Shown: positions 1-6,679, counted from the stretch's first letter. The stretch is 10,313 bases of DNA from Leptolyngbyaceae cyanobacterium SM1_3_5 (GCA_012031475.1 JAAUTJ010000111.1:1-10313), one strand, 5' to 3'. Notes: generated by a model from the letters alone, not told the origin. Translations and numbers: made by a program.

Positions 1-103
1 GGCACTCGGCGTTGCGATCATCTCCACGTCGAGCGGCATCATGACCGATCGCGATGCGCGTCGGCAAGGGCTGGGCGGCGAAGTTCTCTGCTATGTCTGG
101 TAG
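1..103 (+). CDS. rpsH: 30S ribosomal protein S8, C-terminal end (partial)
   Basis: Frame 2 reads 33 residues from base 2 to a TAG stop at 101-103. They start ALGVAIISTSSGIMTDRDAR and end GGEVLCYVW, which is the conserved C-terminus of bacterial and cyanobacterial S8. S8 binds the central domain of 16S rRNA and in many bacteria also represses the spc operon by binding its mRNA. Only this tail is visible; the start lies upstream of the window. The position directly before rplF is the normal spc order. The gap to rplF is 34 bases. Identification is firm despite the short piece because the C-terminal signature and the context agree. Confidence 0.95.
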   Translation, partial: ALGVAIISTSSGIMTDRDARRQGLGGEVLCYVW

Positions 104-137
104 CGCATCTGTACTGGTAGCGCAAGGAGCAATCAAA

Positions 138-677
138 ATGTCTCGAATTGGTAAACGTCCCATCCCCGTCCCCGATAAAGTCACGGTGACAATTAACGAA
201 CAGCACGTCGCCGTTAAGGGGCCGAAAGGCGAACTCGCCCGCACCCTGCCCGCTGAGGTCGAAGTGCTGCAAGACAACGGCAGCGTCCAGGTAAACCGCC
301 GCAACGAGTCTCGCGCTGCCCGCCAGCGTCACGGCCTCAGCCGCACCCTCGTCGCCAACATGGTCGAAGGGGTTTCGCAAGGCTTCTCTCGCCGTCTGGA
401 AATTCAAGGCGTCGGCTATCGCGCTCAGGTGCAAGGCCGCAACTTGACGCTGAATATTGGCTACAGCAACCCCGTCCAAATCGAACCGCCGGACGGCATT
501 CAGTTCGCGGTTGAAAACAACACCAACGTGATCGTCAGCGGCATCGACAAAGAAATTGTCGGCAACACCGCCGCCCGCATTCGCGCCGTGCGTCCGCCCG
601 AACCCTACAAAGGCAAAGGCATTCGCTACGCCGGAGAAAATGTCCGCCGCAAGGTGGGTAAGTCAGGGAAGAAATAA
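138..677 (+). CDS. rplF: 50S ribosomal protein L6
   Basis: This is a 179-residue protein beginning MSRIGKRPIPVPDKV, the usual length and N-terminus for L6. The C-terminal part carries the family signature PPEPYKGKGIRYAGE (about residues 154-168), which contacts 23S rRNA near the sarcin-ricin loop and the factor-binding site. L6 has two similar domains, here roughly residues 1-82 and 83-179. The ATG at 138 was preferred over the upstream in-frame ATG at 54 because the latter would lie inside rpsH and add residues foreign to the family, and because AAGGAG at 124-129 sits 8 bases before 138. The reading frame is intact. It is followed after 6 bases by rplR. Confidence 0.98.
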   Translation: MSRIGKRPIPVPDKVTVTINEQHVAVKGPKGELARTLPAEVEVLQDNGSVQVNRRNESRAARQRHGLSRTLVANMVEGVSQGFSRRLEIQGVGYRAQVQGRNLTLNIGYSNPVQIEPPDGIQFAVENNTNVIVSGIDKEIVGNTAARIRAVRPPEPYKGKGIRYAGENVRRKVGKSGKK

Positions 678-683
678 TTAACT

Positions 684-1045
684 ATGAAACGTACTCGCAA
701 AGAATCGACGCGCCGCCGACACGGGCGCATCCGCAAAACCGTCGCTGGCACACCCGATCGCCCCCGGTTGGCTGTGTTCCGTTCCAACGAACATATCTAC
801 GCGCAGGTGATCGACGACACGCAGCATCATACCCTTGCTGCCGCCTCGACGCTCGAACCCGATCTCAAAAGTCGTTAGAATCAACATCTACGAGCGATGC
901 CTCCACTCAGGTTGGCAAACTGATTGCGGAACGAGCGATCGCCGCTGGTGTTCGCCAAGTTGTGTTCGATCGGGGCGGCAATTTGTATCACGGTCGCGTT
1001 AAAGCACTCGCAGAAGCAGCCCGCGAAGGAGGACTGGATTTCTAA
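684..1045 (+). CDS. rplR: 50S ribosomal protein L18, interrupted by a 1-base deletion
   Basis: L18 binds 5S rRNA and carries it into the 50S subunit. The first frame gives MKRTRKESTRRRHGRIRKTV and continues through RPRLAVFRSNEHIYAQVIDD to residue 63, then hits TAG at 876-878. The missing C-terminal half is present in the next frame from about 872 to TAA at 1043-1045, including GKLIAERAIAAGVRQVVFDR and the L18 ending HGRVKALAEAAREGGLDF. One extra T at about 872 (AGTCG to AGTTCG) would give an uninterrupted protein of about 120 residues, the normal cyanobacterial length. The stop overlaps the rpsE start (TAATG). The break is most likely a sequence error, since L18 is essential or nearly so and both halves are well conserved. 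Confidence 0.93.
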
Positions 1046-1614
1046 TGTTTTCAGCACAAAACGAACCCGTTCAAAAGGGAAAAAACCAAAATCGTCGTAG
1101 TAATAAAAATACGAAAGCCCCGAAGGAGAAAGAATCCGAGTGGCAAGAGCGCGTGGTGCAAATTCGCCGCGTGACGAAAGTGGTGAAAGGCGGTAAAAAA
1201 CTCAGCTTCCGAGCGATCGTGATCGTCGGAAACGAGCGTGGTCAAGTTGGCGTCGGCGTCGGCAAAGCCAGTGATGTGATCGGAGCCGTCCGCAAAGGCG
1301 TGGCCGATGGCAAAAAGCACCTAGTTGAAGTGCCTTTGACCAAAGCCAACTCGATTCCGCACCCGGTGAACGGTGCAGGCGGCGGCGCAAAAGTGATGAT
1401 GCGTCCGGCCTCTCCCGGTACGGGCGTAATTGCGGGTGGAGCCGTCCGCACTGTTCTCGAACTCGCAGGCGTCCGCAACATCCTTGCCAAACAGCTTGGA
1501 TCGGGCAATCCGCTCAACAACGCCAGAGCAACGGCTAGCGCCCTCGCCTCACTCCGCACCTTCTCCGATGTGGCAGAAGAGCGCGGCGTGTCGATCGAAA
1601 AACTCTACATCTAG
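1045..1614 (+). CDS. rpsE: 30S ribosomal protein S5
   Basis: This 189-residue protein contains the S5 N-terminal double-stranded-RNA-binding domain (about residues 33-97: WQERVVQIRRVTKVVKGGKK, then a glycine-rich GQVGVGVGKA stretch) and the S5 C-terminal domain (about 110-180, with PGTGVIAGGAVRTVLELAG). S5 sits at the mRNA entry side of the small subunit and affects decoding accuracy. The ATG overlaps the rplR stop by one base (TAATG), and AAGGAGG at 1026-1032 precedes it, which supports this start. The first 32 residues are a lysine/asparagine/glutamate-rich extension, as is common and variable in cyanobacterial S5. There is no rpmD between this gene and rplO, as expected for cyanobacteria. 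Confidence 0.97.
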   Translation: MFSAQNEPVQKGKNQNRRSNKNTKAPKEKESEWQERVVQIRRVTKVVKGGKKLSFRAIVIVGNERGQVGVGVGKASDVIGAVRKGVADGKKHLVEVPLTKANSIPHPVNGAGGGAKVMMRPASPGTGVIAGGAVRTVLELAGVRNILAKQLGSGNPLNNARATASALASLRTFSDVAEERGVSIEKLYI

Positions 1615-1624
1615 GAGATCCGTC

Positions 1625-2070
1625 ATGAGACTTTCAGATGCGCGGCCTCAACCGGGATCGCAACATCGTCGCCGTCGAATCGGTCGCGGCATCTCTGCCG
1701 GACAAGGCGCGAGCGGCGGTTTTGGAATGCGCGGCCAAAATCGCGATCGGGCAGCGGCACTCGTCCGGGCTTTGAAGGCGGTCAAATGCCCCTCTATCGC
1801 CGCATTCCCAAGCTCAAGCACTTCCCGCTAATCAACCGTCAAGAATTCACGGTGATCAACGTTGGAGACTTGGCAGAACTGCCAGCGGGCACAGAAGTGA
1901 CGCTGACCTCACTGCAATCCGCCGGAATCGTTACCACCGATGATGGTCCCTTGAAAATCTTGGGCAACGGCGAAATTTCGATCGCCCTGCGCGTCAAGGC
2001 GGCAGCTTACACCGCATCTGCCCGCAGCAAAATTGAAGCTGCTGGCGGTTCTTGCGAAGGGCTGGAATAA
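1625..2070 (+). CDS. rplO: 50S ribosomal protein L15, interrupted by a 1-base deletion in an A run
   Basis: L15 is a late-assembly 23S rRNA-binding protein. The ATG at 1625 follows AGGAG at 1613-1617, which overlaps the rpsE stop. The first frame gives MRLSDARPQPGSQHRRRRIG and RGISAGQGASGGFGMRGQ, typical of L15, up to Q38. The frame then turns to non-family sequence. The proper continuation, SRSGSGTRPGFEGGQMPLYR then RIPKLKHFPL and so on to GGSCEGLE, lies one base back. Changing AAAA (1737-1740) to AAAAA restores a single protein of 148 residues, the normal length. The glycine/arginine-rich N-terminal tail and the C-terminal globular domain (from about residue 60) are otherwise complete. A homopolymer miscall is the likely cause. 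Confidence 0.93.
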
Positions 2071-2091
2071 TTGAAGAAAAGCGATCGCAAG

Positions 2092-2132
2092 ATGCTGTCC
2101 ATCAGGAAGTGCGAAATGCTGTCCGTCAGGAA
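2092..2132 (+). repeat. Imperfect 24-base tandem direct repeat between rplO and secY
   Basis: ATGCTGTCCATCAGGAA (2092-2108) recurs as ATGCTGTCCGTCAGGAA (2116-2132), 16 of 17 bases matching, with a period of 24 bases. Similar GCGAA/CGCAA sequence follows each copy. A HIP1 octamer lies just upstream at 2081-2088. The repeat fills much of the 124-base rplO-secY gap. The period is a multiple of three, so in the frame of the first ATG it reads as an 18-codon ORF ending at TGA 2146-2148. I see no proof that this is translated. Confidence 0.75.
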
Positions 2133-2194
2133 TCGCAAAGCGCCCTGAGAATTGCGCCTGGGTCGATCGCCACTTACAGCAGGAGTTTACCGCT

Positions 2195-3495
2195 ATGGTC
2201 GTCAGTCGAGACAAAGCTCCAACTGCTCAAGAAACCTTTATGCAGATGGCGCAAGCAGCCGGACTTCGCGGTCGGCTGCTTGTCACCATTGGCCTGCTGT
2301 TCTTGGTGCGGCTGGGCGTTTATATTCCGGTTCCCGGTATCGATCGCGGAGCCTTTCAAGCAGCCATTGCCAACAACAACCTAATTGGCTTCCTCAACCT
2401 GCTTTCCGGGGGTGGAATTTCCACGCTCGGTATTTTCGCATTGGGAATTATTCCCTTCATCAATGCCTCGATCATTCTGCAACTGCTGACGGCAGCAGTT
2501 CCGTCTCTTGAAAATTTGCAGAAAAATGAAGGGGAAGCAGGTCGTCGTAAGATTTCGCAATACACCCGCTATGTGGCCGTGTTTTGGGCAATCATTCAAA
2601 GCCTCGGTTTAGCCTTTTTGGTGAACCAGTTTGCGATCGCTCCCGGCCCCTTGTTCATTGCCCAAGTCGTTCTTGCACTCACGGCTGGCTCGATGTTCGT
2701 GATGTGGGTGGGCGAACTGATTACCGAGCGCGGCGTGGGTAACGGCGCATCACTACTCATTTTCTTGAGCATTGTTTCCAGCTTGCCAACTTCACTGGGG
2801 CAAACGTTTGAACTGGCGCAGGCAGGCGATCGATCGCTTGTCGGTGGCATCGTCATCCTGCTACTTATCTTCCTCGTCATGATTGTCGGCATTGTCTTTG
2901 TTCAAGAAGGCACAAGACGCATCCCAATCATCTCGGCACGGCGGCAGGTCGGACGCAAGATGTATCTGGAGAAAAACAGCTACTTGCCTTTGCGCCTAAA
3001 CCAAGGCGGCGTCATGCCAATCATTTTTGCCTCGGCAGTGCTGATTTTGCCTGCTTCAATCCTACAAATTTTGCCCAACAATCCGATCGCTACCCAGATT
3101 GCGAACCGACTTCAGCCCGGAACCTGGGGGTATGCAGCTCTATATTTGGTGCTGATTTTGTTCTTTAGCTACTTCTACTCGTCTTTGGTCGTCAACCCGA
3201 TCGATATGTCGCAGAACCTGAAGAAGATGGGCGCGAGCATTCCAGGCATTCGTCCGGGACGGGCAACCAGCGAGTATCTAGAGCGGGTTTTGAATCGGCT
3301 GACGTTCTTGGGGGCAATCTTCTTGGGGCAGTCGCGATCGTGCCGACCGCAGTTGAAAACGCCACTCGCATTACGACTTTTCGAGGATTTGGAGCGACTT
3401 CACTGCTGATTTTGGTCGGCGTGGCGATCGACACGGCCAAGCAAATTCAAACCTACGTGATTTCTCAGCGCTATGAAGGAATGGTGAAGCAATAG
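2195..3495 (+). CDS. secY: Preprotein translocase channel subunit SecY, interrupted by a 1-base deletion in a G run
   Basis: SecY forms the protein-conducting channel for Sec-dependent export and membrane insertion; in cyanobacteria it serves plasma and thylakoid membranes. The ATG at 2195 has AGGAG at 2181-2185. Hydrophobic segments fit the ten-helix SecY fold: TM1 near residues 26-45, a plug-like segment near 55-72, and TM2 near 75-100. The signature ITERGVGNGASLLIF falls at about 176-190. At residue 378 the frame leaves the family and runs to a stop at 3407-3409. The correct continuation, AVAIVPTAVENATRITTFRG then TSLLILVGVAIDTAKQIQTY and EGMVKQ, ends at TAG 3493-3495. Changing GGGG (3325-3328) to GGGGG gives an intact protein of 433 residues, the normal length. 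The last base of the stop is the first base of adk. Confidence 0.95.
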
Positions 3496-4061
3496 TGGTA
3501 CGACTGATTTTTCTTGGCCCTCCGGGTGCAGGCAAAGGCACACAAGCCTACTCGCTGGCTGGAAACTGCGGCATTCCCCACATCTCGACTGGCGACATTC
3601 TCCGCAGTGCTGTTACCCAGCAGACCGAGTTAGGGCAGAAAGCCCAAGCCTACATGGATCAAGGGGAACTCGTACCTGACCAGCTGATTCTTGACCTGGT
3701 GCGCGATCGACTCGGCCAGCCCGATGCCGTTCCCGGATGGATTTTAGACGGCTTTCCGCGCAACGTTTCACAGGCTGACTTTCTCGATCGTGTCCTTCAA
3801 GAGATGAGTCAAACCTGCGATTGCGTGGTGAATCTGGACGTTCCCGATGAAGTAATCGTGGGACGACTGCTGAATCGCGGACGCAAAGACGATCAGGAAG
3901 ACGTGATTCGCAATCGCCTGGAAGTCTACCGCAAGCAAACCGCACCGCTGATCGATTTTTACGAAAAGCGCGAGCAGCTAGAAACAATCGACGGCAACCA
4001 AGCCCTCGAAATTGTCACTGCTGAACTGCACAAGCTGGTCGATCGCAAGAAGCAGCGTTGA
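3495..4061 (+). CDS. adk: Adenylate kinase, short (zinc-free) form
   Basis: Adenylate kinase catalyses ATP + AMP = 2 ADP in the cytosol. The 188-residue protein opens MVRLIFLGPPGAGKGTQ, with the phosphate-binding loop GPPGAGKGT at residues 8-16. The AMP-site motif HISTGDILR follows, then LDGFPRN. The lid region (about 125-140, LLNRGRKDDQED) is short and lacks the four-cysteine zinc site of long bacterial Adk, as is usual in cyanobacteria. The start is GTG at 3495-3497 and overlaps the secY stop (TAGTG), so translation is probably coupled. No ATG fits the family N-terminus. The frame is intact. The secY-adk pairing is standard for this cluster. Confidence 0.97.
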   Translation: MVRLIFLGPPGAGKGTQAYSLAGNCGIPHISTGDILRSAVTQQTELGQKAQAYMDQGELVPDQLILDLVRDRLGQPDAVPGWILDGFPRNVSQADFLDRVLQEMSQTCDCVVNLDVPDEVIVGRLLNRGRKDDQEDVIRNRLEVYRKQTAPLIDFYEKREQLETIDGNQALEIVTAELHKLVDRKKQR

Positions 4062-4083
4062 TTTTGGAGCTTGGCGATCGCTT

Positions 4084-4119
4084 TGAATCCCACGAAGAGA
4101 GGTCTTTTCGTGGGATTCA
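4084..4119 (+). promoter_or_regulatory. Long hairpin between adk and infA
   Basis: GAATCCCACGAA (4085-4096) is perfectly complementary to TTCGTGGGATTC (4107-4118). An outer T-A pair (4084/4119) and inner G-U, A-U and G-C pairs extend it to about 16 base pairs around a four-base loop (4100-4103). It begins 23 bases after the adk stop and is preceded by a HIP1 site at 4074-4081. No T run follows, so it is not a classic intrinsic terminator. It could be an mRNA-stabilising or processing element, an attenuator, or a small mobile palindrome. The 162-base adk-infA gap holds no other clear feature. Confidence 0.7.
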
Positions 4120-4210
4120 GCCTACTTGAAGATTTGTTAGACTTGAGATTAGTGCTTTTTTGTGCTATTGCTGTAGAGCCATTTTCTGAATTCGTCCCTA
4201 ACCTCACCCT

Positions 4211-4214
4211 GGAG
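4211..4214 (+). promoter_or_regulatory. Ribosome binding site that fixes the TTG start of infA
   Basis: GGAG lies 9 bases upstream of TTG 4224-4226. It supports the use of that TTG rather than the in-frame ATG at 4248, which would remove the conserved first residues of IF-1. Confidence 0.6.
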
Positions 4215-4223
4215 AAAACCACT

Positions 4224-4451
4224 TTGTCTAAACAAGATTTGATTGAAATGGAAGGAACCGTGACCGATTCTCTCCCGAACGCGATGTTTCGGGTGGATTT
4301 GGACAATGGTTTTAACGTTCTTGCCCACATTTCTGGCAAAATCCGCCGCAACTACATCAAAATTCTTCCGGGCGATCGCGTCAAGGTCGAACTCACCCCT
4401 TACGACTTGACTAAAGGCCGGATTACTTATCGGTTGCGAAACAAAAAATAG
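4224..4451 (+). CDS. infA: Translation initiation factor IF-1
   Basis: IF-1 binds the A site of the 30S subunit during initiation. Read from TTG at 4224, the 75-residue protein begins MSKQDLIEMEGTVTDSLPNA and contains FRVDLDNGFNVLAHISGKIR and the terminal ITYRLRNKK, so the whole length is the S1-like OB-fold of IF-1 at its normal size. The open frame extends further upstream, but that part (from 4071) has no family similarity and includes the intergenic hairpin, so it is not coding. TTG is unusual, but the conserved N-terminus and the GGAG at 4211-4214 demand it. The stop TAG at 4449-4451 is part of a small hairpin stem. Confidence 0.96.
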   Translation: MSKQDLIEMEGTVTDSLPNAMFRVDLDNGFNVLAHISGKIRRNYIKILPGDRVKVELTPYDLTKGRITYRLRNKK

Positions 4452-4470
4452 CGAGGCGACCCGCTTCGCT
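4450..4470 (+). promoter_or_regulatory. Hairpin overlapping the infA stop
   Basis: AGCGAGGC (4450-4457) pairs with GCTTCGCT (4463-4470) around a 5-base loop, with one G-T pair. It starts inside the infA stop codon and continues into GC-rich sequence (GCCTGCGAGCGCC) without a T run. It may be a weak terminator or the edge of a small dispersed repeat. Confidence 0.5.
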
Positions 4471-4503
4471 GCCTGCGAGCGCCTTAACACGTTGCAAAAG
4501 TGA

Positions 4504-4533
4504 TTGTCAATCCGTGCGATCGTCTGGTATTAT
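4504..4533 (+). promoter_or_regulatory. Sigma-70-type promoter for rpmJ and the downstream genes
   Basis: TTGTCA (4504-4509) and TATTAT (4528-4533) are separated by 18 bases. The -10 is preceded by TGG (4525-4527), an extended -10 element. Each hexamer matches the consensus at five of six positions. Transcription would start around 4540, about 28 bases before the rpmJ ATG. It lies in the infA-rpmJ gap, behind a hairpin, and could drive rpmJ-rpsM-rpsK-rpoA-rplQ separately from the upstream operon. This is the best promoter seen in the window. Confidence 0.65.
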
Positions 4534-4567
4534 ATTTAGTTTGTAGTCATGTGGTTAGTAGGGGACA

Positions 4568-4681
4568 ATGAAAGTCCGAGCATCCGTTCGTCGAATTTGC
4601 GAAAAGTGCCGTGTCATCCGTCGGCATGGTCGCGTCATGGTGATTTGCGAAAACCCCAAGCACAAGCAGCGTCAGGGCTAA
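4568..4681 (+). CDS. rpmJ: 50S ribosomal protein L36
   Basis: This is a 37-residue protein beginning MKVRASVRRICEKCRVIRRH and ending ENPKHKQRQG. The zinc ligands of L36 are all present: Cys11, Cys14, Cys27 and His32, so this is the zinc-binding form. L36 sits in 23S rRNA near the base of the L7/L12 stalk and is among the smallest r-proteins. AGGGGA just before the ATG acts as a ribosome binding site. It lies between infA and rpsM, its usual place. Confidence 0.97.
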   Translation: MKVRASVRRICEKCRVIRRHGRVMVICENPKHKQRQG

Positions 4682-4747
4682 ACGGCTGGGACTTGAAGAA
4701 TTGTTGGTATCGATCGCTTCTTAACACAAAGCAAACAGGAGATTAGC

Positions 4748-5131
4748 GTGGCACGGATTGCCGGAGTAGACCTTCCACGCGACAAGCGTGTCGAAATTGG
4801 TCTGACCTACATTTATGGAATTGGATTGACGCGATCGAAGCAGATCATCGCTGCCACAGGCGTCAATCCCGACACTCGCGTTCGCGACTTGACCGATGCT
4901 GACGTTGCCGCCCTGCGCGATAACGTTGAAAGCAACTATCAGATTGAAGGCGACTTGCGCCGACTCGAAGGCTTGAACATCAAGCGCCTCATGGACATCG
5001 GGACGTATCGCGGTCGCCGCCACCGGATGGGCTTGCCCGTTCGCGGCCAGCGCACCCGCACCAATGCTCGGACTCGACGCGGCGGACGGCGCACGGTGGC
5101 AGGCAAGAAGAAAGCACCGAGCAAGAAATAA
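4748..5131 (+). CDS. rpsM: 30S ribosomal protein S13
   Basis: S13 is located in the head of the small subunit and contacts the P-site tRNA and the 50S subunit (bridges B1a/B1b). The 127-residue protein begins MARIAGVDLPRDKRVEIGLT, carries the helix-two-turns-helix region (about 15-50, YIYGIGLTRSKQIIAATGV), and ends in the basic tail GQRTRTNARTRRGGRRTVAG plus lysines. The start is GTG at 4748 with AGGAG at 4737-4741, six bases upstream; no ATG fits. The frame is intact and of normal length. Confidence 0.97.
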   Translation: MARIAGVDLPRDKRVEIGLTYIYGIGLTRSKQIIAATGVNPDTRVRDLTDADVAALRDNVESNYQIEGDLRRLEGLNIKRLMDIGTYRGRRHRMGLPVRGQRTRTNARTRRGGRRTVAGKKKAPSKK

Positions 5132-5141
5132 CGCAGCAGCG

Positions 5142-5169
5142 GCAGCTTCAACAGAGCAGCTTCAACAGA
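5142..5169 (+). repeat. Perfect 14-base tandem duplication upstream of rpsK
   Basis: GCAGCTTCAACAGA occurs at 5142-5155 and again at 5156-5169 with no gap. It lies in the 67-base rpsM-rpsK spacer, ahead of the rpsK start. It looks like a recent short duplication; no function is evident. Confidence 0.9.
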
Positions 5170-5198
5170 TTCAGTTTTCACAGCAAGAGGGCGAAACA

Positions 5199-5597
5199 AT
5201 GGCGCGACAACCTACCAAGAAAGCGGGCGGCGCAAAGAAATCTAAGCGAAACGTTCCCAGCGGCGTGGCTCACATCCAGTCCACGTTCAACAACACGATT
5301 ATTACGATTACCGACACGAGCGGTGAGGCAATTTCCTGGGCGTCTTCCGGGTCGAGCGGCTTCAAAGGTGCAAAAAAAGGCACTCCATTCGCGGCTCAGA
5401 CTGCGGCAGAAAGTGCGGCTCGCCGTGCGGTCGATCAGGGAATGCGGCAGCTTGAGGTGATGGTGAGCGGTCCCGGTTCCGGTCGGGAAACGGCAATCCG
5501 CGCTCTGCAAGGCGCAGGCTTGGAAATCACGCTGATTCGCGATGTGACCCCGATTCCGCACAATGGCTGTCGTGCGCCCAAGCGTCGCCGCGTCTAA
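5199..5597 (+). CDS. rpsK: 30S ribosomal protein S11
   Basis: S11 forms part of the 30S platform, near the mRNA exit and the Shine-Dalgarno duplex. From ATG 5199 the protein is 132 residues, beginning MARQPTKKAGGAKKSKRNVP. It contains VAHIQSTFNNTIITITDTSG, the SSGFKGAKKGTPFAAQ stretch and the C-terminal signature RDVTPIPHNGCRAPKRRRV. The upstream in-frame ATG at 5064 is rejected because it lies inside rpsM and adds non-family sequence. AAGAGGGCGAAACA before the ATG offers a modest ribosome binding site. No rpsD follows, as usual in cyanobacteria. Confidence 0.97.
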   Translation: MARQPTKKAGGAKKSKRNVPSGVAHIQSTFNNTIITITDTSGEAISWASSGSSGFKGAKKGTPFAAQTAAESAARRAVDQGMRQLEVMVSGPGSGRETAIRALQGAGLEITLIRDVTPIPHNGCRAPKRRRV

Positions 5598-5619
5598 AAC
5601 TCCGGTGGGATGAGGAAGA

Positions 5620-5648
5620 CGGGTGCGAGAGCGGGGGCTTCGTACCCG
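5620..5648 (+). promoter_or_regulatory. Hairpin between rpsK and rpoA, followed by a T run
   Basis: CGGGTGCGAG (5620-5629) pairs with TTCGTACCCG (5639-5648) with two G-T pairs and a 9-base loop. A run of six T begins at 5661, 12 bases later, which is too far for a textbook intrinsic terminator. It may be an attenuator or RNA-processing signal controlling rpoA. Confidence 0.4.
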
Positions 5649-5696
5649 ATGTGCGATCGATTTTTTGGTGGGCAAACGGAGAAGGAAGGCTGAAGT

Positions 5697-6647
5697 ATGA
5701 CAGCGCAATTTCAGGTTGAGTGTGTAGAGTCCGACAGCGGCAACGATCAAAGCCTGTACGGGCGGTTTGTGCTGGAGCCTCTAGAGCGAGGACAGGGTAT
5801 CACGGTTGGAAACGCTTTGCGGCGCGTTTTGCTCTCGAACCTCGAAGGGGCAGCAATTACCGCCGTGCGGATTGCAGGCGTAACGCACGAGTTCATGACC
5901 ATTCCCGGTGTCCGTGAGGATGTTTTGGATATTCTCCTGAACATGAAGGAAATCGTTGTCAAAAGCTATTCGTCGCAGCCGCAGATCGGGCGCATTTTGG
6001 TTCAGGGACCGGCGACCGTGACGGCAGATCATTTTGAACTGCCTGCGGAAGTCGAAATTGTCGATCCTGGTCAGTACATCGCGACGATCGCAGCCGGATC
6101 AGCGCTAGAAATGGAATTTCGCGTCGAGAAGGGCGTGGGCTATCGAGCGATCGATCGCAGCCGCGATGAAACCTCGTCGCTCGATTTCTTGCAGATCGAT
6201 TCGGTGTTTATGCCTGTTCGGAAGGTGAATTACACGATCGAAGATGCGCGGAGCGGCGGGGCGATCGACAAAGACCGCTTGGTGATGGAAGTCTACACCA
6301 ACGGCAGCTTAACGCCGCAAGACGCCCTCAGCGAAGCGGCAAAGATCCTGGTTGACCTGTTCAACCCGCTCAAGGAAATCAAGTTTGAGCGCGTTGATGA
6401 TGGCATGTCGGAAGATGTCGATCCAGTCAATCAAATTCCGATCGAGGAATTGCAGCTTTCCGTTCGGGCGTACAACTGCCTGAAGCGGGCGCAAATTAAC
6501 TCGGTTGCCGATCTGCTTGACTACACCCAGGAAGACCTGCTCGAGATCAAAAACTTCGGAGCCAAATCTGCTGAGGAAGTGATCGAAGCCTTGCAGGTGC
6601 GACTGGGAATCACCCTGCCGCATGAAAAGGCGGCAAAGACCACCTGA
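5697..6647 (+). CDS. rpoA: DNA-directed RNA polymerase subunit alpha
   Basis: The alpha dimer is the scaffold for RNA polymerase assembly. The 316-residue protein begins MTAQFQVECV. The N-terminal assembly domain covers about residues 15-235, with the signature LEPLERGQGITVGNALRRVL (about 26-45) and PVRKVNYTIEDA. A short acidic linker follows (about 236-247). The C-terminal domain (about 248-310) has IPIEELQLSVRAYNCLKRAQ and LLEIKNFGAKSAEEVIEAL, the helix-hairpin-helix surface that binds UP elements and activators. GAAGGAAGG at 5681-5689 is the ribosome binding site. The frame is intact and of normal length. Confidence 0.98.
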   Translation: MTAQFQVECVESDSGNDQSLYGRFVLEPLERGQGITVGNALRRVLLSNLEGAAITAVRIAGVTHEFMTIPGVREDVLDILLNMKEIVVKSYSSQPQIGRILVQGPATVTADHFELPAEVEIVDPGQYIATIAAGSALEMEFRVEKGVGYRAIDRSRDETSSLDFLQIDSVFMPVRKVNYTIEDARSGGAIDKDRLVMEVYTNGSLTPQDALSEAAKILVDLFNPLKEIKFERVDDGMSEDVDPVNQIPIEELQLSVRAYNCLKRAQINSVADLLDYTQEDLLEIKNFGAKSAEEVIEALQVRLGITLPHEKAAKTT

Positions 6648-6654
6648 TTTTCAA

Positions 6655-6679
6655 AGCGGGGTGACTAATTAACCCCGCT
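6655..6679 (+). terminator. Terminator-like hairpin between rpoA and rplQ
   Basis: AGCGGGGT (6655-6662) pairs perfectly with ACCCCGCT (6672-6679) around a 9-base loop. It starts 8 bases after the rpoA stop and is followed by CAATTTTGTTGTTT, a T-rich tract. It is the most terminator-like element in the window, but rplQ follows 30 bases later without a clear promoter, so it may be a partial terminator or attenuator. Confidence 0.55.

Noticed and set aside
1737..1831. Programmed -1 frameshift in rplO at the A run
   Set aside because: The site is not a standard slippery heptamer, no stimulatory structure is obvious, and similar breaks occur in unrelated genes nearby.
2052..2384. Open frame overlapping the rplO end and secY start
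   Set aside because: It runs out of frame through the well-supported start of secY; only the repeat part looks ordered, and that follows from the 24-base period.
3325..3409. Truncated SecY with a novel C-terminal tail
   Set aside because: The normal last two transmembrane-region segments are intact one frame away, and a single G in a G run restores them; the tail is an artefact.
4071..4223. N-terminal extension of infA in the same open frame
   Set aside because: It has no IF-1 similarity, runs through the hairpin, and the family N-terminus begins at TTG 4224 with its own ribosome binding site.
5178..5750. A long minus-strand open frame of 190 codons across rpsK
   Set aside because: It lies opposite rpsK and the start of rpoA, has no recognisable domain, and is explained by codon bias of the genes on the other strand.
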